The notes under the pieces: model-generated
Database searches by the model: none
What the model was told of the DNA's origin: nothing
What the model saw: the letters and a program-made list of their open reading frames with translations, nothing else
Program-made: the position numbers and the translations under genes
Assembly: GCA_910574865.1 (NCBI GenBank)
Contig: CAJTDN010000003.1
Location: 248,001-312,000, forward strand
Direction: 5' to 3'
Source of the DNA: Lachnospiraceae bacterium
GTDB lineage: Bacteria > Bacillota > Clostridia > Lachnospirales > Lachnospiraceae
Length of the DNA stretch: 64,000 nucleotides
In this document: positions 17,125 to 24,626 of the stretch, in pieces
Numbering within the stretch: the first letter of the stretch is position 1
Layout: every line of letters begins with the position of its first letter

Positions 17125-17153
17125 GTGATAGAACATTTGTTCTTGTTTGTCAA
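17125..17153 (-). promoter_or_regulatory. Promoter with SOS (LexA) box in front of the RexAB-like pair
   Basis: On the minus strand: TTGACA (17148-17153), 17 bp, TATCAC (17125-17130). The spacer ends with GAACAAATGTTC (17131-17142), a perfect match to the Gram-positive LexA consensus GAAC-RNRY-GTTC. LexA bound there would block the promoter until DNA damage. The start codon is about 110 nt downstream of the expected start site. Confidence 0.65.
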
Positions 17154-17252
17154 TATGCAGATTGCACAAAAAACGCCCGAGCCGTCCGGGACGTTTTCTG
17201 TGGTGTTCAGGATTATTATGGTGTCAGCCGTCTGGTGATGTACCTTTCGGCT

Positions 17253-17522
17253 TTATAACATATTACCACATTCAAACCCGCCATGAACCGCCATTTTCAA
17301 AAAATCTTTTATTTTTTTCCAGCAACTGTTTTCCGTGTATTTCACCTTCCGCTTCGGGAACATCTGGTTCATCCTCATGGCCACCTGCGCCCAGGCCAGG
17401 TTGTCAATGTAGTATAGGCGAAACATTGTCCGCAACTCGCTCTTCTCAATCCCTTGTATGTACTCCTCGACCTCGTTCTGCTTCTCCAGAAGCTTCGCCT
17501 CCATCTTTCCAAGAAGAGCCAT
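17253..17522 (-). pseudogene. ArpU/sigma-like phage late-regulator fragment
   Basis: The C-terminal part holds a sigma-70-region-4-like helix-turn-helix (LRTMFRLYYIDNLAWAQVAM) of the kind found in ArpU/DUF1492 late regulators of Firmicute phages, with a helical region before it. The N-terminal half of such proteins is missing. The frame continues upstream into DNA that codes, in another frame, for an antirepressor, so a deletion probably fused the two genes near 17520-17540. The start is uncertain (ATG 17522 or 17549). Confidence 0.5.
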
Positions 17523-17789
17523 CTTTCTTTCCAATCTCCTTGTAAGCATCAGCTCCCTTACCGCCGAGCACGTCAATCACCGTCTTGTTGACCGTATCTT
17601 CAAGCACCCGTTGTTGACCGTAATCTAGGGTCATGTTGTTCTCCAAGTTCGAAATACGATTTTCATGGTCATCCACCATGCCGAGCCGAATCCGCATCAT
17701 TTCTATTTGCGACAAGGGCTTGACTTTCCTAAAGTACGAATCAACCAGTTTTCGCTGAAATTCTTCAATACTATACGAAAGGAGAAATT
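17446..17789 (-). pseudogene. Phage antirepressor (ORF6C/KilA-C type) fragment
   Basis: The frame reads IEEFQRKLVDSYFRKVKPL, then QIEMMRIRLGMVDDHENRI, then MTLDYGQQRVLE and LGGKGADAYKEIGKK. This is the C-terminal coiled-coil and ORF6C-like part of phage antirepressors. It begins after a stop codon and loses homology after IGKK, where it runs out of frame into the ArpU fragment. It is truncated at both ends. Confidence 0.55.
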
Positions 17790-17792
17790 ACC

Positions 17793-17987
17793 ATGAATGA
17801 AACACTTAAGGGCTTATATAACTACTTGTTAGCACACAAGAACGAATCCCTAACGGAAGTCGGCTGCGTCGGAACCGTGGAGGGGGTCACAACCGACAAT
17901 GTCATGCAATTGCTAAACGTCTTACAAAATGAAGGTAAGATAGCTTTGGAGCACGACTACCTCCACTATGAAATAACCGTTCTTTAG
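17793..17987 (+). CDS. Small protein, 64 aa, unknown
   Basis: A 64-residue protein (LKGLYNYLLAHKNESLTEVG...VTTDNVMQLLNVLQNEGKI) that looks like a small winged-helix fold, behind AAAGGAGAAATTACC and ATG. It runs against the phage fragments around it. It converges with the 93-aa phage gene and overlaps its 3' end by four bases. No family is recognised. Confidence 0.55.
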   Translation: MNETLKGLYNYLLAHKNESLTEVGCVGTVEGVTTDNVMQLLNVLQNEGKIALEHDYLHYEITVL

Positions 17988-18265
17988 TGCTTCTTCTTGG
18001 AGGGAGCATGTTTATGAGTGCTACGGGTAGTCTCTATCCTCTCCCTCCCCACTCTTCTCATAACCGTGACATGCGGGTGTAGCTTTAATTTTAAAACTGG
18101 TGGCTTTTTCTCGTTCCCTATACTGCCCGCATGAAAACCCACTTCGAGAACTCCGCTTGAAATCTCCATACCGTCCAGATAGATGTAAGTACTCCTGCCG
18201 TAACAATCTATCCTTAAATTCGGGAACGGTAGATTTGGTGCGACGTTAATTTTTCTTCTACTCAT
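17984..18265 (-). CDS. Phage-type hypothetical protein, 93 aa
   Basis: A 93-residue basic protein with a strand-rich core (LRIDCYGRSTYIYLDGMEI, VLKLKLHPHV) and a Lys/His-rich end. Similar small proteins lie in the early region of clostridial prophages. AAGGAGGCAAAGG precedes the ATG, and the stop of the small upstream gene overlaps this start. No function is known. Confidence 0.55.
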   Translation of the reverse strand: MSRRKINVAPNLPFPNLRIDCYGRSTYIYLDGMEISSGVLEVGFHAGSIGNEKKPPVLKLKLHPHVTVMRRVGRERIETTRSTHKHAPSKKKH

Positions 18266-18460
18266 CCTTTGCCTCCTTGCATCTCCTTTTCAGTTCTTCA
18301 ATCACGTAGCAACTGACATCGTGGGCTAAACCAGGCATCGCATCCATGGCATATTTCCGAAAAACTGTTCCATTTCCGATTGAACTTCCGAAAGTTTGCC
18401 TGATAACGCTTGGTTTAGCCGCTCTTTTTCTCGGACATGCTTTTCTGCATCAATCAACAT
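18258..18460 (-). pseudogene. Frameshifted small phage gene
   Basis: Behind GGGGG and ATG at 18460 a 44-codon frame (MLIDAEKHVREKERLNQALS...) stops at 18326-18328. From the run TTTTTC onward the -1 frame continues sensibly as FRKYAMDAMPGLAHDVS and CYVIEELKRRCKEAKDE to a stop at 18258-18260, overlapping the next start. A single-base change most likely split a gene of about 66 codons. Programmed frameshifting is less likely because the heptamer is not a standard slippery site. Confidence 0.5.
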
Positions 18461-18499
18461 AACGTACCCCCTTTCATTTCTTTGGCGGGATTCATAACC

Positions 18500-18715
18500 T
18501 TACACTACGCATTTCTTGGCGCAGGAAGCACCTCCAAGCAAATATTCCATAGGAACCCCAAAGAAATCGGACATAAGCAGGAGTTTTTTGCTTGGAATAT
18601 CGACATCTTCATTTATCCAGTTGTAATACGTTTTAACCGAAACGCCAAATTTAGATGCTGTAGCTTCCTTTGTCATTTGCTTCCTTACTCTTTCTGTTTC
18701 TATATTTACTAACAT
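18500..18715 (-). CDS. Cro/XRE-type DNA-binding protein
   Basis: A 71-residue helix-turn-helix protein (VRKQMTKEATASKFGVSVKT, YYNWINEDVDIPSKKLLLMS). It is transcribed away from the S24 repressor gene, the arrangement of a cro/cI lysogeny switch. GGAGGATAT precedes the ATG, and a promoter (TTGAGA-N17-TATAAA) stands at 18769-18797. Confidence 0.75.
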   Translation of the reverse strand: MLVNIETERVRKQMTKEATASKFGVSVKTYYNWINEDVDIPSKKLLLMSDFFGVPMEYLLGGASCAKKCVV

Positions 18716-18768
18716 ATATCCTCCTTTCCGTATCTGTTTTTGATGCTTTCTACAGGAAAATATACCAT

Positions 18769-18797
18769 TTTATAGTACTTATCGATACGTTTCTCAA
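18769..18797 (-). promoter_or_regulatory. Cro-side promoter of prophage switch
   Basis: On the minus strand: TTGAGA (18792-18797), 17 bp, TATAAA (18769-18774). The spacer holds the imperfect palindrome CGTATCGATAAGTAC, and related GTATC/GTATA half-sites lie on either side. These are candidate repressor operators. Confidence 0.6.
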
Positions 18798-18827
18798 AAA
18801 AGCTTACCAGAATATGATACTTTTATA

Positions 18828-18856
18828 TTGACAACCTGTAAGATATTTCATATAAT
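18828..18856 (+). promoter_or_regulatory. cI-side promoter, consensus sigma-A
   Basis: TTGACA (18828-18833), 17 bp, TATAAT (18851-18856) is a perfect consensus promoter. It is followed after 8 bp by AGGAGG and the repressor start codon, so the leader is very short. Confidence 0.85.
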
Positions 18857-18876
18857 GCTTTTAAAGGAGGGATATT

Positions 18877-19629
18877 ATGGGTCTGGGAAGAAGAATAATA
18901 CAATTAAGAAAAGAAAACGGATACACGAGAGAGAAGCTTGCCGAAATCCTTGAAATATCTCCATACACATTAAGAAATTATGAATTAGAAGTTACTGATG
19001 CCGGACATCCTTTTTTGATAAAAGTTTCTGATTTATTTAATGTGTCAATAGATTATCTTATGGGTGTAACCGAGGAAAGAGAAAAAATGACTTCTCACAG
19101 TCTTAAATCTTCCGAATATGACATGGTAGAAAAATACCGCTTCATCTCCACCCACTCCCCGGACGGAGCAGTCGTGGTAGATACGGTACTGGATAGGGAG
19201 CATGCCATTGCGGAGAAGCTAAAAAAGAAGACCGAGCGGATTATCGACTTGGAGGAAAGGCTCGTCCCGAAACGGATATTTTCCTACCACGGGAAGATTG
19301 CCGCCGCAGGAACCAGCTACGGGTTCGACGACATCACTTCCGGGACAATCGAGGTGCCACTGAACAAGGCGAACGAGAGTGCGGACTACACCATAGGGGT
19401 CAACGGCGACAGCATGGAACCCACGTACTACGACGGCGACATCGTGTACGTCCAGAAAGCCACGCACCTGGACGTGGGGGATGTCGGGATTTTCCAGAAA
19501 GACAACTGCATCTATATCAAGGAAGTCGGTGAGAACGGCCTGCTTTCCCACAACGAAAATTACAAGCCCATGACCAACGGCGGCGATGTCATCTGCCTGG
19601 GAAAGGTGCTGGGAAGGGTCGAGGAATGA
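18877..19629 (+). CDS. CI-like prophage repressor with S24 autoprotease domain
   Basis: A 250-residue repressor. The XRE helix-turn-helix occupies residues 5-62 and a helical linker 70-130. The LexA/S24 peptidase domain follows, with cleavage site Ala144-Gly145 (IAAAG), nucleophile Ser179 (NGDSMEPTY) and Lys215 (CIYIKEV). All three are present, so RecA-stimulated self-cleavage on DNA damage should work. It faces the Cro-like gene. The N-terminal coding half is A/T-rich while the peptidase half is G/C-rich, which suggests a mosaic gene. Confidence 0.9.
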   Translation: MGLGRRIIQLRKENGYTREKLAEILEISPYTLRNYELEVTDAGHPFLIKVSDLFNVSIDYLMGVTEEREKMTSHSLKSSEYDMVEKYRFISTHSPDGAVVVDTVLDREHAIAEKLKKKTERIIDLEERLVPKRIFSYHGKIAAAGTSYGFDDITSGTIEVPLNKANESADYTIGVNGDSMEPTYYDGDIVYVQKATHLDVGDVGIFQKDNCIYIKEVGENGLLSHNENYKPMTNGGDVICLGKVLGRVEE

Positions 19630-19678
19630 TTAATTCGCCACGGCGTTTTAAAAAATCAAAAGGAAAGGGGAGAAGCAT

Positions 19679-19909
19679 TTGAAAATCAACTATTCAAAGC
19701 AAGCCGTAAAGTTTCTTAGCAAACAAGACAAATCAACGCAAAAGAGAATTGTTGTCGCAATCAACAAACTGCCAAACGGTGACGTTAAAAAATTACAAGG
19801 GAAAATCGGATATCGTCTTCGCGTTGGGAATTACCGCATTATATTCAACGCTTTCGGGAATATCCTATACATTGAAGAAATCAACAACCGCGGGCAAATC
19901 TATAAATAG
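19679..19909 (+). CDS. RelE/ParE-type toxin
   Basis: A 76-residue basic protein (INYSKQAVKFLSKQDKSTQK, YRLRVGNYRIIF, IEEINNRGQIYK) with the RelE mRNA-interferase fold pattern. The start is TTG at 19679 behind AAGGGGAG. It is the first gene of a two-gene module, with the antitoxin 11 bp downstream, and lies between the prophage repressor and the integrase fragment. Confidence 0.8.
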   Translation: MKINYSKQAVKFLSKQDKSTQKRIVVAINKLPNGDVKKLQGKIGYRLRVGNYRIIFNAFGNILYIEEINNRGQIYK

Positions 19910-19920
19910 GAGGTTTTATC

Positions 19921-20157
19921 ATGAACGCTATAAAAGAAAGAATACTAGGTGCTGTCACCATTATGAATGATTCTGATGCGGAAAAAGTATGGAACTTTGT
20001 AATTGAAAACCTTTCTCCAAAATCATGGGACGATATTGAGGAAGTGCCCCCTGATGAATGGGATTTGAAAATGCTTGAAGATATAGACAAGAACCCGGAT
20101 TGCCGTGAATTCGTATCCCAAGACGACTTACTAAAAGAATTAAATCTCACCCTATAG
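19921..20157 (+). CDS. Antitoxin of RelE-type module
   Basis: A 78-residue acidic protein (IKERILGAVTIMNDSDAEKV, WDDIEEVPPDEWDLKML) with a helical N-terminus and an acidic tail, as in toxin-first RelE/HigB modules of clostridia. AGGAGGTTTTATC precedes the ATG. No DNA-binding motif is obvious. Confidence 0.65.
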   Translation: MNAIKERILGAVTIMNDSDAEKVWNFVIENLSPKSWDDIEEVPPDEWDLKMLEDIDKNPDCREFVSQDDLLKELNLTL

Positions 20158-20303
20158 CAAAAACCGCCCGGTGCGCCAACACTGAACGGCTTTCATCGCA
20201 CCTCCGAAGAGATACTCTTACCAATGACAAGGCATATTGTATCATCTTCGGGGCATCCAGTCAACCAGAACGTCCGTTTCTGGTCGGGGTGCTGTTTTTA
20301 TAC

Positions 20304-20451
20304 GTTACTATTCACGGGGCTGTGCGCCCCGCCGCACAGCCACCGTCCGATAAAGTGATGGTGCCAGTGGGCATCCAGCCCATTGCCGGAGGCAATTTTA
20401 GATGGCTGGATGCCGTTACAATCCACGGCCGGTTAGGCCGTGAATTGTAAC
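20304..20451. repeat. 148-bp structured element with GTTAC...GTAAC ends
   Basis: The element begins GTTACTATTCACGG and ends CCGTGAATTGTAAC, which match as inverted ends at 13 of 14 positions. Inside are three hairpins: GGCTGTGCG/CGCACAGCC (20318-20326, 20333-20341), GGCATCCAG/CTGGATGCC (20370-20378, 20406-20414) enclosing ATTGCC/GGCAAT, and 20415-20451. It is related in its ends to the MITE at 61131 and the hairpin at 41836. The rest of the 20158-20479 gap shows only a small ACCAGAA/TTCTGGT hairpin. Confidence 0.55.
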
Positions 20452-20479
20452 TTTTATACTCAAAAGGGAGGTGATAACC

Positions 20480-20780
20480 ATGCCTAAAAGGAAAAAATAC
20501 CCAAAACTTCCTAACGGCTACTGAATACGGGCAAATTAGATTCCTCGGCAAAGGCCGACGCAACCCTTACGGGGTCTACCCGCCAGCGACGGAAGTGGAC
20601 GACATCGGTCGGCCGAAAACGCCAAAGGCATTGTGCTACGTTCCTGACTGGCTGACCGGCTTCGCGGTGCTGACATCTTACCGCGCCGGGACTTACCAGG
20701 CGGGGGACGAGCGGTCCCTACAAGTCAGGCCGGGCGAGTCCGCGGATTTGAACGGCATGGTCCAGAGGCTCTTTTTTTAA
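20480..20780 (+). pseudogene. Phage integrase N-terminal fragment with frameshift
   Basis: GGGAGGTGATAACC and ATG start a frame MPKRKKYPKLPNGY that meets a stop at once. After a seven-base insertion-like offset the homology continues as YGQIRFLGKGRRNPYGVYPP, RPKTPKALCYVPDWLTGFAV and TSYRAGTYQAGDE, the arm-binding N-terminus of tyrosine integrases of clostridial prophages. It then ends at a TAA with no catalytic domain. The fragment marks the int end of the decayed prophage. Confidence 0.7.
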
Positions 20781-20802
20781 GCATGATAAAACTCAATTTC
20801 AT

Positions 20803-20840
20803 CCCCCGAAAACCCGCATGGTTGAGCGGTTTCCCGGGGG
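20803..20840 (+). terminator. Imperfect GC hairpin after integrase fragment
   Basis: CCCCCGAAAACCCGC (20803-20817) pairs imperfectly with GCGGTTTCCCGGGGG (20826-20840) and is followed by TATTGGCT. It would end transcription coming out of the prophage remnant. Confidence 0.5.
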
Positions 20841-20967
20841 TATTGGCTAAAAATCGGTATTGGTTGATAACACATGCAAATTTAGATTCATTTAAATATA
20901 CCTAATATTTCAGCCGAACTCCCATGTGATATCGTCCCCTGACGTATATATGGATACATTTCTCTCG

Positions 20968-21330
20968 TCAATCTTCCTCAACATGTTCCATTCCTTGTGC
21001 GATAATCGTCTTCACATGGTCGTCCGCCAACGAGTAAAATATCGACTTTCCCTCCCGCCTGCTTTTGACCAGCTTGCTCTGCTTGAGTATTCGAAGCTGG
21101 TGGGAAATCGCCGACTGTGTCATATTTAACGCCTCCGCCAAATCACACACGCACACCTCTGCCCCGAACAACACGAACAAAATGCGTATCCGCGTGGAAT
21201 CCCCAAATACCTTGAACAATTCCGCCAAATCATAAAGCACGCCCTCCCCCGGCATCGTCTCATGGACGAGCCGCACCAAGTCCTCGTGAACCTCTATCGC
21301 GTCACACGTTTCAATTTCTTCTCTATGCAT
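20968..21330 (-). CDS. ArsR/SmtB (CadC-type) metal-responsive repressor
   Basis: A 120-residue winged-helix repressor. The motif EVCVCDLAEALNMTQSAISH carries the two cysteines of the alpha-3 metal site seen in CadC/ArsR sensors, and RREGKSIFYSLAD is the wing. I set the start at 21330, behind GCGAGG; the longer frame to 21447 reads through repeat DNA. It lies downstream of the metal ATPase, and the palindrome at 23569-23590 before that ATPase is its likely operator. Confidence 0.85.
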   Translation of the reverse strand: MHREEIETCDAIEVHEDLVRLVHETMPGEGVLYDLAELFKVFGDSTRIRILFVLFGAEVCVCDLAEALNMTQSAISHQLRILKQSKLVKSRREGKSIFYSLADDHVKTIIAQGMEHVEED

Positions 21331-21381
21331 TTGCTTTCCTCGCTTTCCTGCATGTATTAAAGCATCCTGATTTCTATTTCC

Positions 21382-21404
21382 CAAGGAAGTTCTTTTCGCT
21401 AAGT
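21382..21404. repeat. Partial copy of dispersed repeat (family R1)
   Basis: CCAAGGAAGTTCTTTTCGCT with its following TAAG repeats the first 23 bases of the 115-bp element at 21486. The DNA between the two (21432-21485) contains CGCCAAGTTT and CGCTAAATTCGCGCT, which in the other full copy (42676) stand after the element. The order is permuted. Confidence 0.6.
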
Positions 21405-21485
21405 ACCATAACATCCACTCAACTAAGCTCGTGAAATACCCCGCCAAGTTTCGGGATGGGCACTGAACGCTAAATTCGCGCTAAT

Positions 21486-21600
21486 CAAGGAAGTTCTTTT
21501 CGCTAAATTCGTCCTACGGCCTTGCCAATCTCAAAGAACGACCTCGCGCTAACCGCATCCTTCTCTCTCGCTCGGATTCGCTAAGCCGCTTTCGGCCTCG
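21486..21600. repeat. Dispersed 115-bp repeat R1, copy A, overlapping the ATPase stop codon
   Basis: This 115-bp stretch aligns without gaps to 42676-42790 with 18 mismatches (97 of 115 identical by my count). Its last 20 bp overlap the end of the metal ATPase gene and supply its final codons and TAG stop. Confidence 0.75.
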
Positions 21601-23539
21601 GTCCGAACAACGCCCGCACGGCATTGAGCACGGCGATTACCATCACGCCCACGTCGGCAAAAATAGCCAGCCACATGTTGGCAATGCCGACCGCCCCCAG
21701 AATCAGGCACAGTATCTTGACGCCAATCGCGAAATAAATGTTTTCATACACGATGCGAATGCATTTTCTGGCAATGCCAATTGCCTGGGCAATTTTTACC
21801 GGGTCGTCATCCATCAGCACGATGTCCGCCGCCTCGATGGCCGCGTCGGAACCCAGCGCCCCCATGGCGATTCCAATATCGGCGCGGGATAGGACGGGCG
21901 CGTCATTAATGCCGTCTCCCACGAATGCCAGCTTTTCGTTTGCCGCCTTCTCGTCGAGCAATTTCTCCACCATGGATACTTTGTCACCCGGGAGCAACTC
22001 GGCATGCACCTCGTCAATGCCCAGCTCCCTTGCCACTTGTTCGGCCACCCGTGCGGAGTCGCCGGTCAACATCACGGTCTTCTTCACGCCGGCCTGCTTC
22101 AATTTTGAGATTGCCTCTTTTGCATGTGGCTTAATCATGTCCGAAATCAAAATATGTCCGGCATATTCCCCGTCCAACGCCATGTGTACGACGGTTCCCA
22201 CATGATGGCACTCACGATACGCGATACCCAGCCGCCGCATCAGCTTCCCGTTGCCTGCCGCCACCCGAATTCCGTCAACCGTCGCCAATACGCCTTCCCC
22301 GCCGATTTCCTCCACGTCGGAAACCCGCGCCTGGTCCAACGCCACATTTACGGCTTCATCCGTGGCCTTGCCCGCCTCATGCTTCGCCTCCGCAGTCACG
22401 GCCACACTCTCCCCATGACTTGCGTTCGCGTAAGCCCTCTGCAGGCTCTTGCTAATCGGATGGGTGGAATAACTTTCCGCCAGCGCCGCATATTCCAAAA
22501 GCTTTTTCTCTTCCAGTTCATTGTGGTGCACTCCGCTCACCTCGAACACGCCCAGCGTCATCGTCCCGGTCTTGTCAAACACCACGTACTTCGCCGAAGC
22601 CAGCGCCTCCAAATAATTCGACCCCTTGACTAGCACGCCCTGGCTGCTCGTTCCGCCAATCCCGGCAAAAAAACTCAAAGGAATGCTGATGACCAGCGCG
22701 CACGGACAACTGATGACGAGGAACGTAAGCGCCCGGTAAATCCAAACGCCCCACTGCGCGTCCGCACCCAAAAACAACAACCGCACGAGCGGCGGCAAAA
22801 TCGCCAACGCCAACGCCCCGTAACACACTGCCGGGGTATAGTATTTGGCGAACCTGCTGATAAAATTTTCAGACCGGGACTTTCTGGAACTCGCGTTTTC
22901 CACCAGTTCCAAAATCTTCGACACCGTGGACTCCCCGAACTCCTTCGTCGTTTGCACCTTGATGACGCCGTTCAAATTGATGCAGCCGCTAATCACCTCG
23001 TCACCACTCTTGGCACTTCGCGGTACACTCTCACCGGTCAGCGCGCTGGTGTTAAGAGTCGTGTTTCCCTCTACGATAATTCCGTCAATCGGCACTTTTT
23101 CACCGGGCTGCACGACGATTATCGAACCAATCTCCACCTCGTCGGGATCTGTCTTTATCAACTTGCCGTCCTGCTCCACGTTGGCGCAATCCGGACGAAT
23201 GTCCATCAAGTCACTGATGTTGCGCCTGCTCTTGCCGACCGCGTAGCTTTGGAACAATTCCCCAATCTGGTAAAACAACATCACGGCCACGCCTTCCGTG
23301 TACTCCCCTAAAAGTATGGCGCCCACTGTCGCCACCGCCATCAGGAAATTCTCGTCAAACACTTGGCGGTTTAAAATCCCCTTCCCGGCCTTCTTCAAAA
23401 TGTCATACCCGATTACCAGATATGGTATCATGAACAAGGCAAAACGAAAAATCCCCTCCACTGACAACACGCTGAATCCGACCATCAGCACTGCCGCTAT
23501 AAAAATGCGAACCAAAACCTTTTTCTGCTTTTTATTCAT
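21581..23539 (-). CDS. P1B-type heavy-metal-transporting ATPase (Zn/Cd/Co-like)
   Basis: A 652-residue pump. The CPC motif (VISCPCALVIS, about residue 278), phosphorylation site DKTGTMT (about 320), TGDS and the GDGINDAP hinge are all present, with six to eight TM segments. It lacks the N-terminal HMA metal-binding domain that many CadA/ZntA pumps have, so it is a short version. The start at 23539 is supported by GAGAGG. An ArsR-type operator and promoter lie directly upstream and the ArsR gene is downstream on the same strand. The last residues (GPRPKAA) come from repeat R1. Confidence 0.9.
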   Translation of the reverse strand: MNKKQKKVLVRIFIAAVLMVGFSVLSVEGIFRFALFMIPYLVIGYDILKKAGKGILNRQVFDENFLMAVATVGAILLGEYTEGVAVMLFYQIGELFQSYAVGKSRRNISDLMDIRPDCANVEQDGKLIKTDPDEVEIGSIIVVQPGEKVPIDGIIVEGNTTLNTSALTGESVPRSAKSGDEVISGCINLNGVIKVQTTKEFGESTVSKILELVENASSRKSRSENFISRFAKYYTPAVCYGALALAILPPLVRLLFLGADAQWGVWIYRALTFLVISCPCALVISIPLSFFAGIGGTSSQGVLVKGSNYLEALASAKYVVFDKTGTMTLGVFEVSGVHHNELEEKKLLEYAALAESYSTHPISKSLQRAYANASHGESVAVTAEAKHEAGKATDEAVNVALDQARVSDVEEIGGEGVLATVDGIRVAAGNGKLMRRLGIAYRECHHVGTVVHMALDGEYAGHILISDMIKPHAKEAISKLKQAGVKKTVMLTGDSARVAEQVARELGIDEVHAELLPGDKVSMVEKLLDEKAANEKLAFVGDGINDAPVLSRADIGIAMGALGSDAAIEAADIVLMDDDPVKIAQAIGIARKCIRIVYENIYFAIGVKILCLILGAVGIANMWLAIFADVGVMVIAVLNAVRALFGPRPKAA

Positions 23540-23568
23540 CGTTTCATTTCCTCTCCGCTTCATTATTA

Positions 23569-23590
23569 CATATGAACACCTATTCATATG
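23569..23590. promoter_or_regulatory. ArsR/CadC-type operator palindrome
   Basis: CATATGAA (23569-23576) and TTCATATG (23583-23590) form a perfect 8+8 inverted repeat with a 6-bp centre, the form of CadC/SmtB operators. It lies just downstream of the -10 element of the ATPase promoter. Confidence 0.75.
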
Positions 23591-23599
23591 TTTAAATAA

Positions 23600-23627
23600 A
23601 TTATAACACGCAAATCGGAAATGTCAA
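23600..23627 (-). promoter_or_regulatory. Promoter of the metal ATPase
   Basis: On the minus strand: TTGACA (23622-23627), 16 bp, TATAAT (23600-23605). Both hexamers are perfect. The operator palindrome begins 9 bp downstream. Confidence 0.8.
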
Positions 23628-23629
23628 TA

Positions 23630-24337
23630 CTAAAATTTTAGTTCCGTCGCCAATGCCTGCATCTTTTGGTCGGCCTCCGCCATCAGGTCGGCACACTTTT
23701 TCAATTCCTCCTGCATTTCCTTTGTCAATGCCCGGTCTTTTTTATAACGGAGCTGGTGCTCGGTGCTCGCCCAACAGTTCATGGCGATGGAGCGCAACTG
23801 GATTTCCACCGGGATTTGCTGCATCTGCTCGGAAAAGAACACGTCCACCAGGACAATCAAGTGAAGGCTTCGATAGCCATTTGGCTTTGGTTCCTTTATG
23901 TAGTCCTTCATCGTCACCAGATTGATGTCTTTCTGCGATAAAATCATCCGAGCCACCTGGTACACGTCAGAGATGAACGGGCAGACCACCCGTATCCCGG
24001 CGATGTCATAAATATTTCCCATCATGGCGCTAATCGTCATTGGCAGACCCTTCTTCTTCATCTTCTCTACGATGCTCCGTTCCGACTTCACCCTGCTTTT
24101 CACGTTTTCTATCGGGTTTCGGTCATTGCCATACTGGAACTCGCGGTTCAATATCTCCAGCTTCGCCATAATCTGCTGCAATCCGGCCTCGTAAAAAAAC
24201 AGCGCCTTGCGAAACTGCCTTTCCGTATCCAGATAATCATGAAGCTGGGGCAAAAGCTTGTCATCCTCCTCCACTATTTCTTCATAAGCCAACTCGCCCA
24301 CCGTTTGCCGAATTGTCACATCAACCGTATTTCTCAC
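23630..24337 (-). CDS. Small alarmone synthetase ((p)ppGpp synthetase, RelQ/YjbM type)
   Basis: A 235-residue RelA/SpoT-domain protein that should transfer pyrophosphate from ATP to GDP/GTP. Visible elements are RVKSERSIVEKMKKK (ATP/basic helix), DIAGIRVVCPF, KPNGYRSLHL (G-loop) and PVEIQLRSIAMNCWASTEHQ. There is no HD hydrolase domain and no TGS/ACT region, so it makes but does not degrade alarmone. The start appears to be GTG at 24337 after ACGAGG. Confidence 0.9.
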   Translation of the reverse strand: MRNTVDVTIRQTVGELAYEEIVEEDDKLLPQLHDYLDTERQFRKALFFYEAGLQQIMAKLEILNREFQYGNDRNPIENVKSRVKSERSIVEKMKKKGLPMTISAMMGNIYDIAGIRVVCPFISDVYQVARMILSQKDINLVTMKDYIKEPKPNGYRSLHLIVLVDVFFSEQMQQIPVEIQLRSIAMNCWASTEHQLRYKKDRALTKEMQEELKKCADLMAEADQKMQALATELKF

Positions 24338-24449
24338 GTCTCACTACCTCGTATCCTCATAATAAAATGTCTTCATTTGTAGCAAACGCGTACATCCTTG
24401 CTTTTTTTGGCACGCGACCACAAATACCAAAAATAAGTATATCTGATAT

Positions 24450-24478
24450 TTGTTAAGAAAGTTCTTCTATTTTATAAA
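24450..24478 (+). promoter_or_regulatory. Promoter and leader of the repeat protein gene
   Basis: TTGTTA (24450-24455), 17 bp, TATAAA (24473-24478). The leader of about 140 nt holds one hairpin (GCTACGA 24552-24558 with TCGTAGC 24564-24570). I recognise no riboswitch there. Confidence 0.5.
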
Positions 24479-24626
24479 AGATGTGTAAAATCATCGGGAT
24501 TTAAACATGTGTTCTATGCCCGCATCCGTATTTACAATTTGAAATTCCCGTGCTACGATTGTCTCGTAGCCCAAAAACGTATCGACGTCAGTATACGAAA
24601 CCCAGTATAGTCAAGGAGGGACACTT

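Noticed and set aside
18326-18460. Programmed -1 frameshift gene
   Set aside because: The GTTTTTC site lacks the three identical first bases of a standard slippery heptamer and no downstream pseudoknot is evident; a simple indel in a decaying prophage explains it better.
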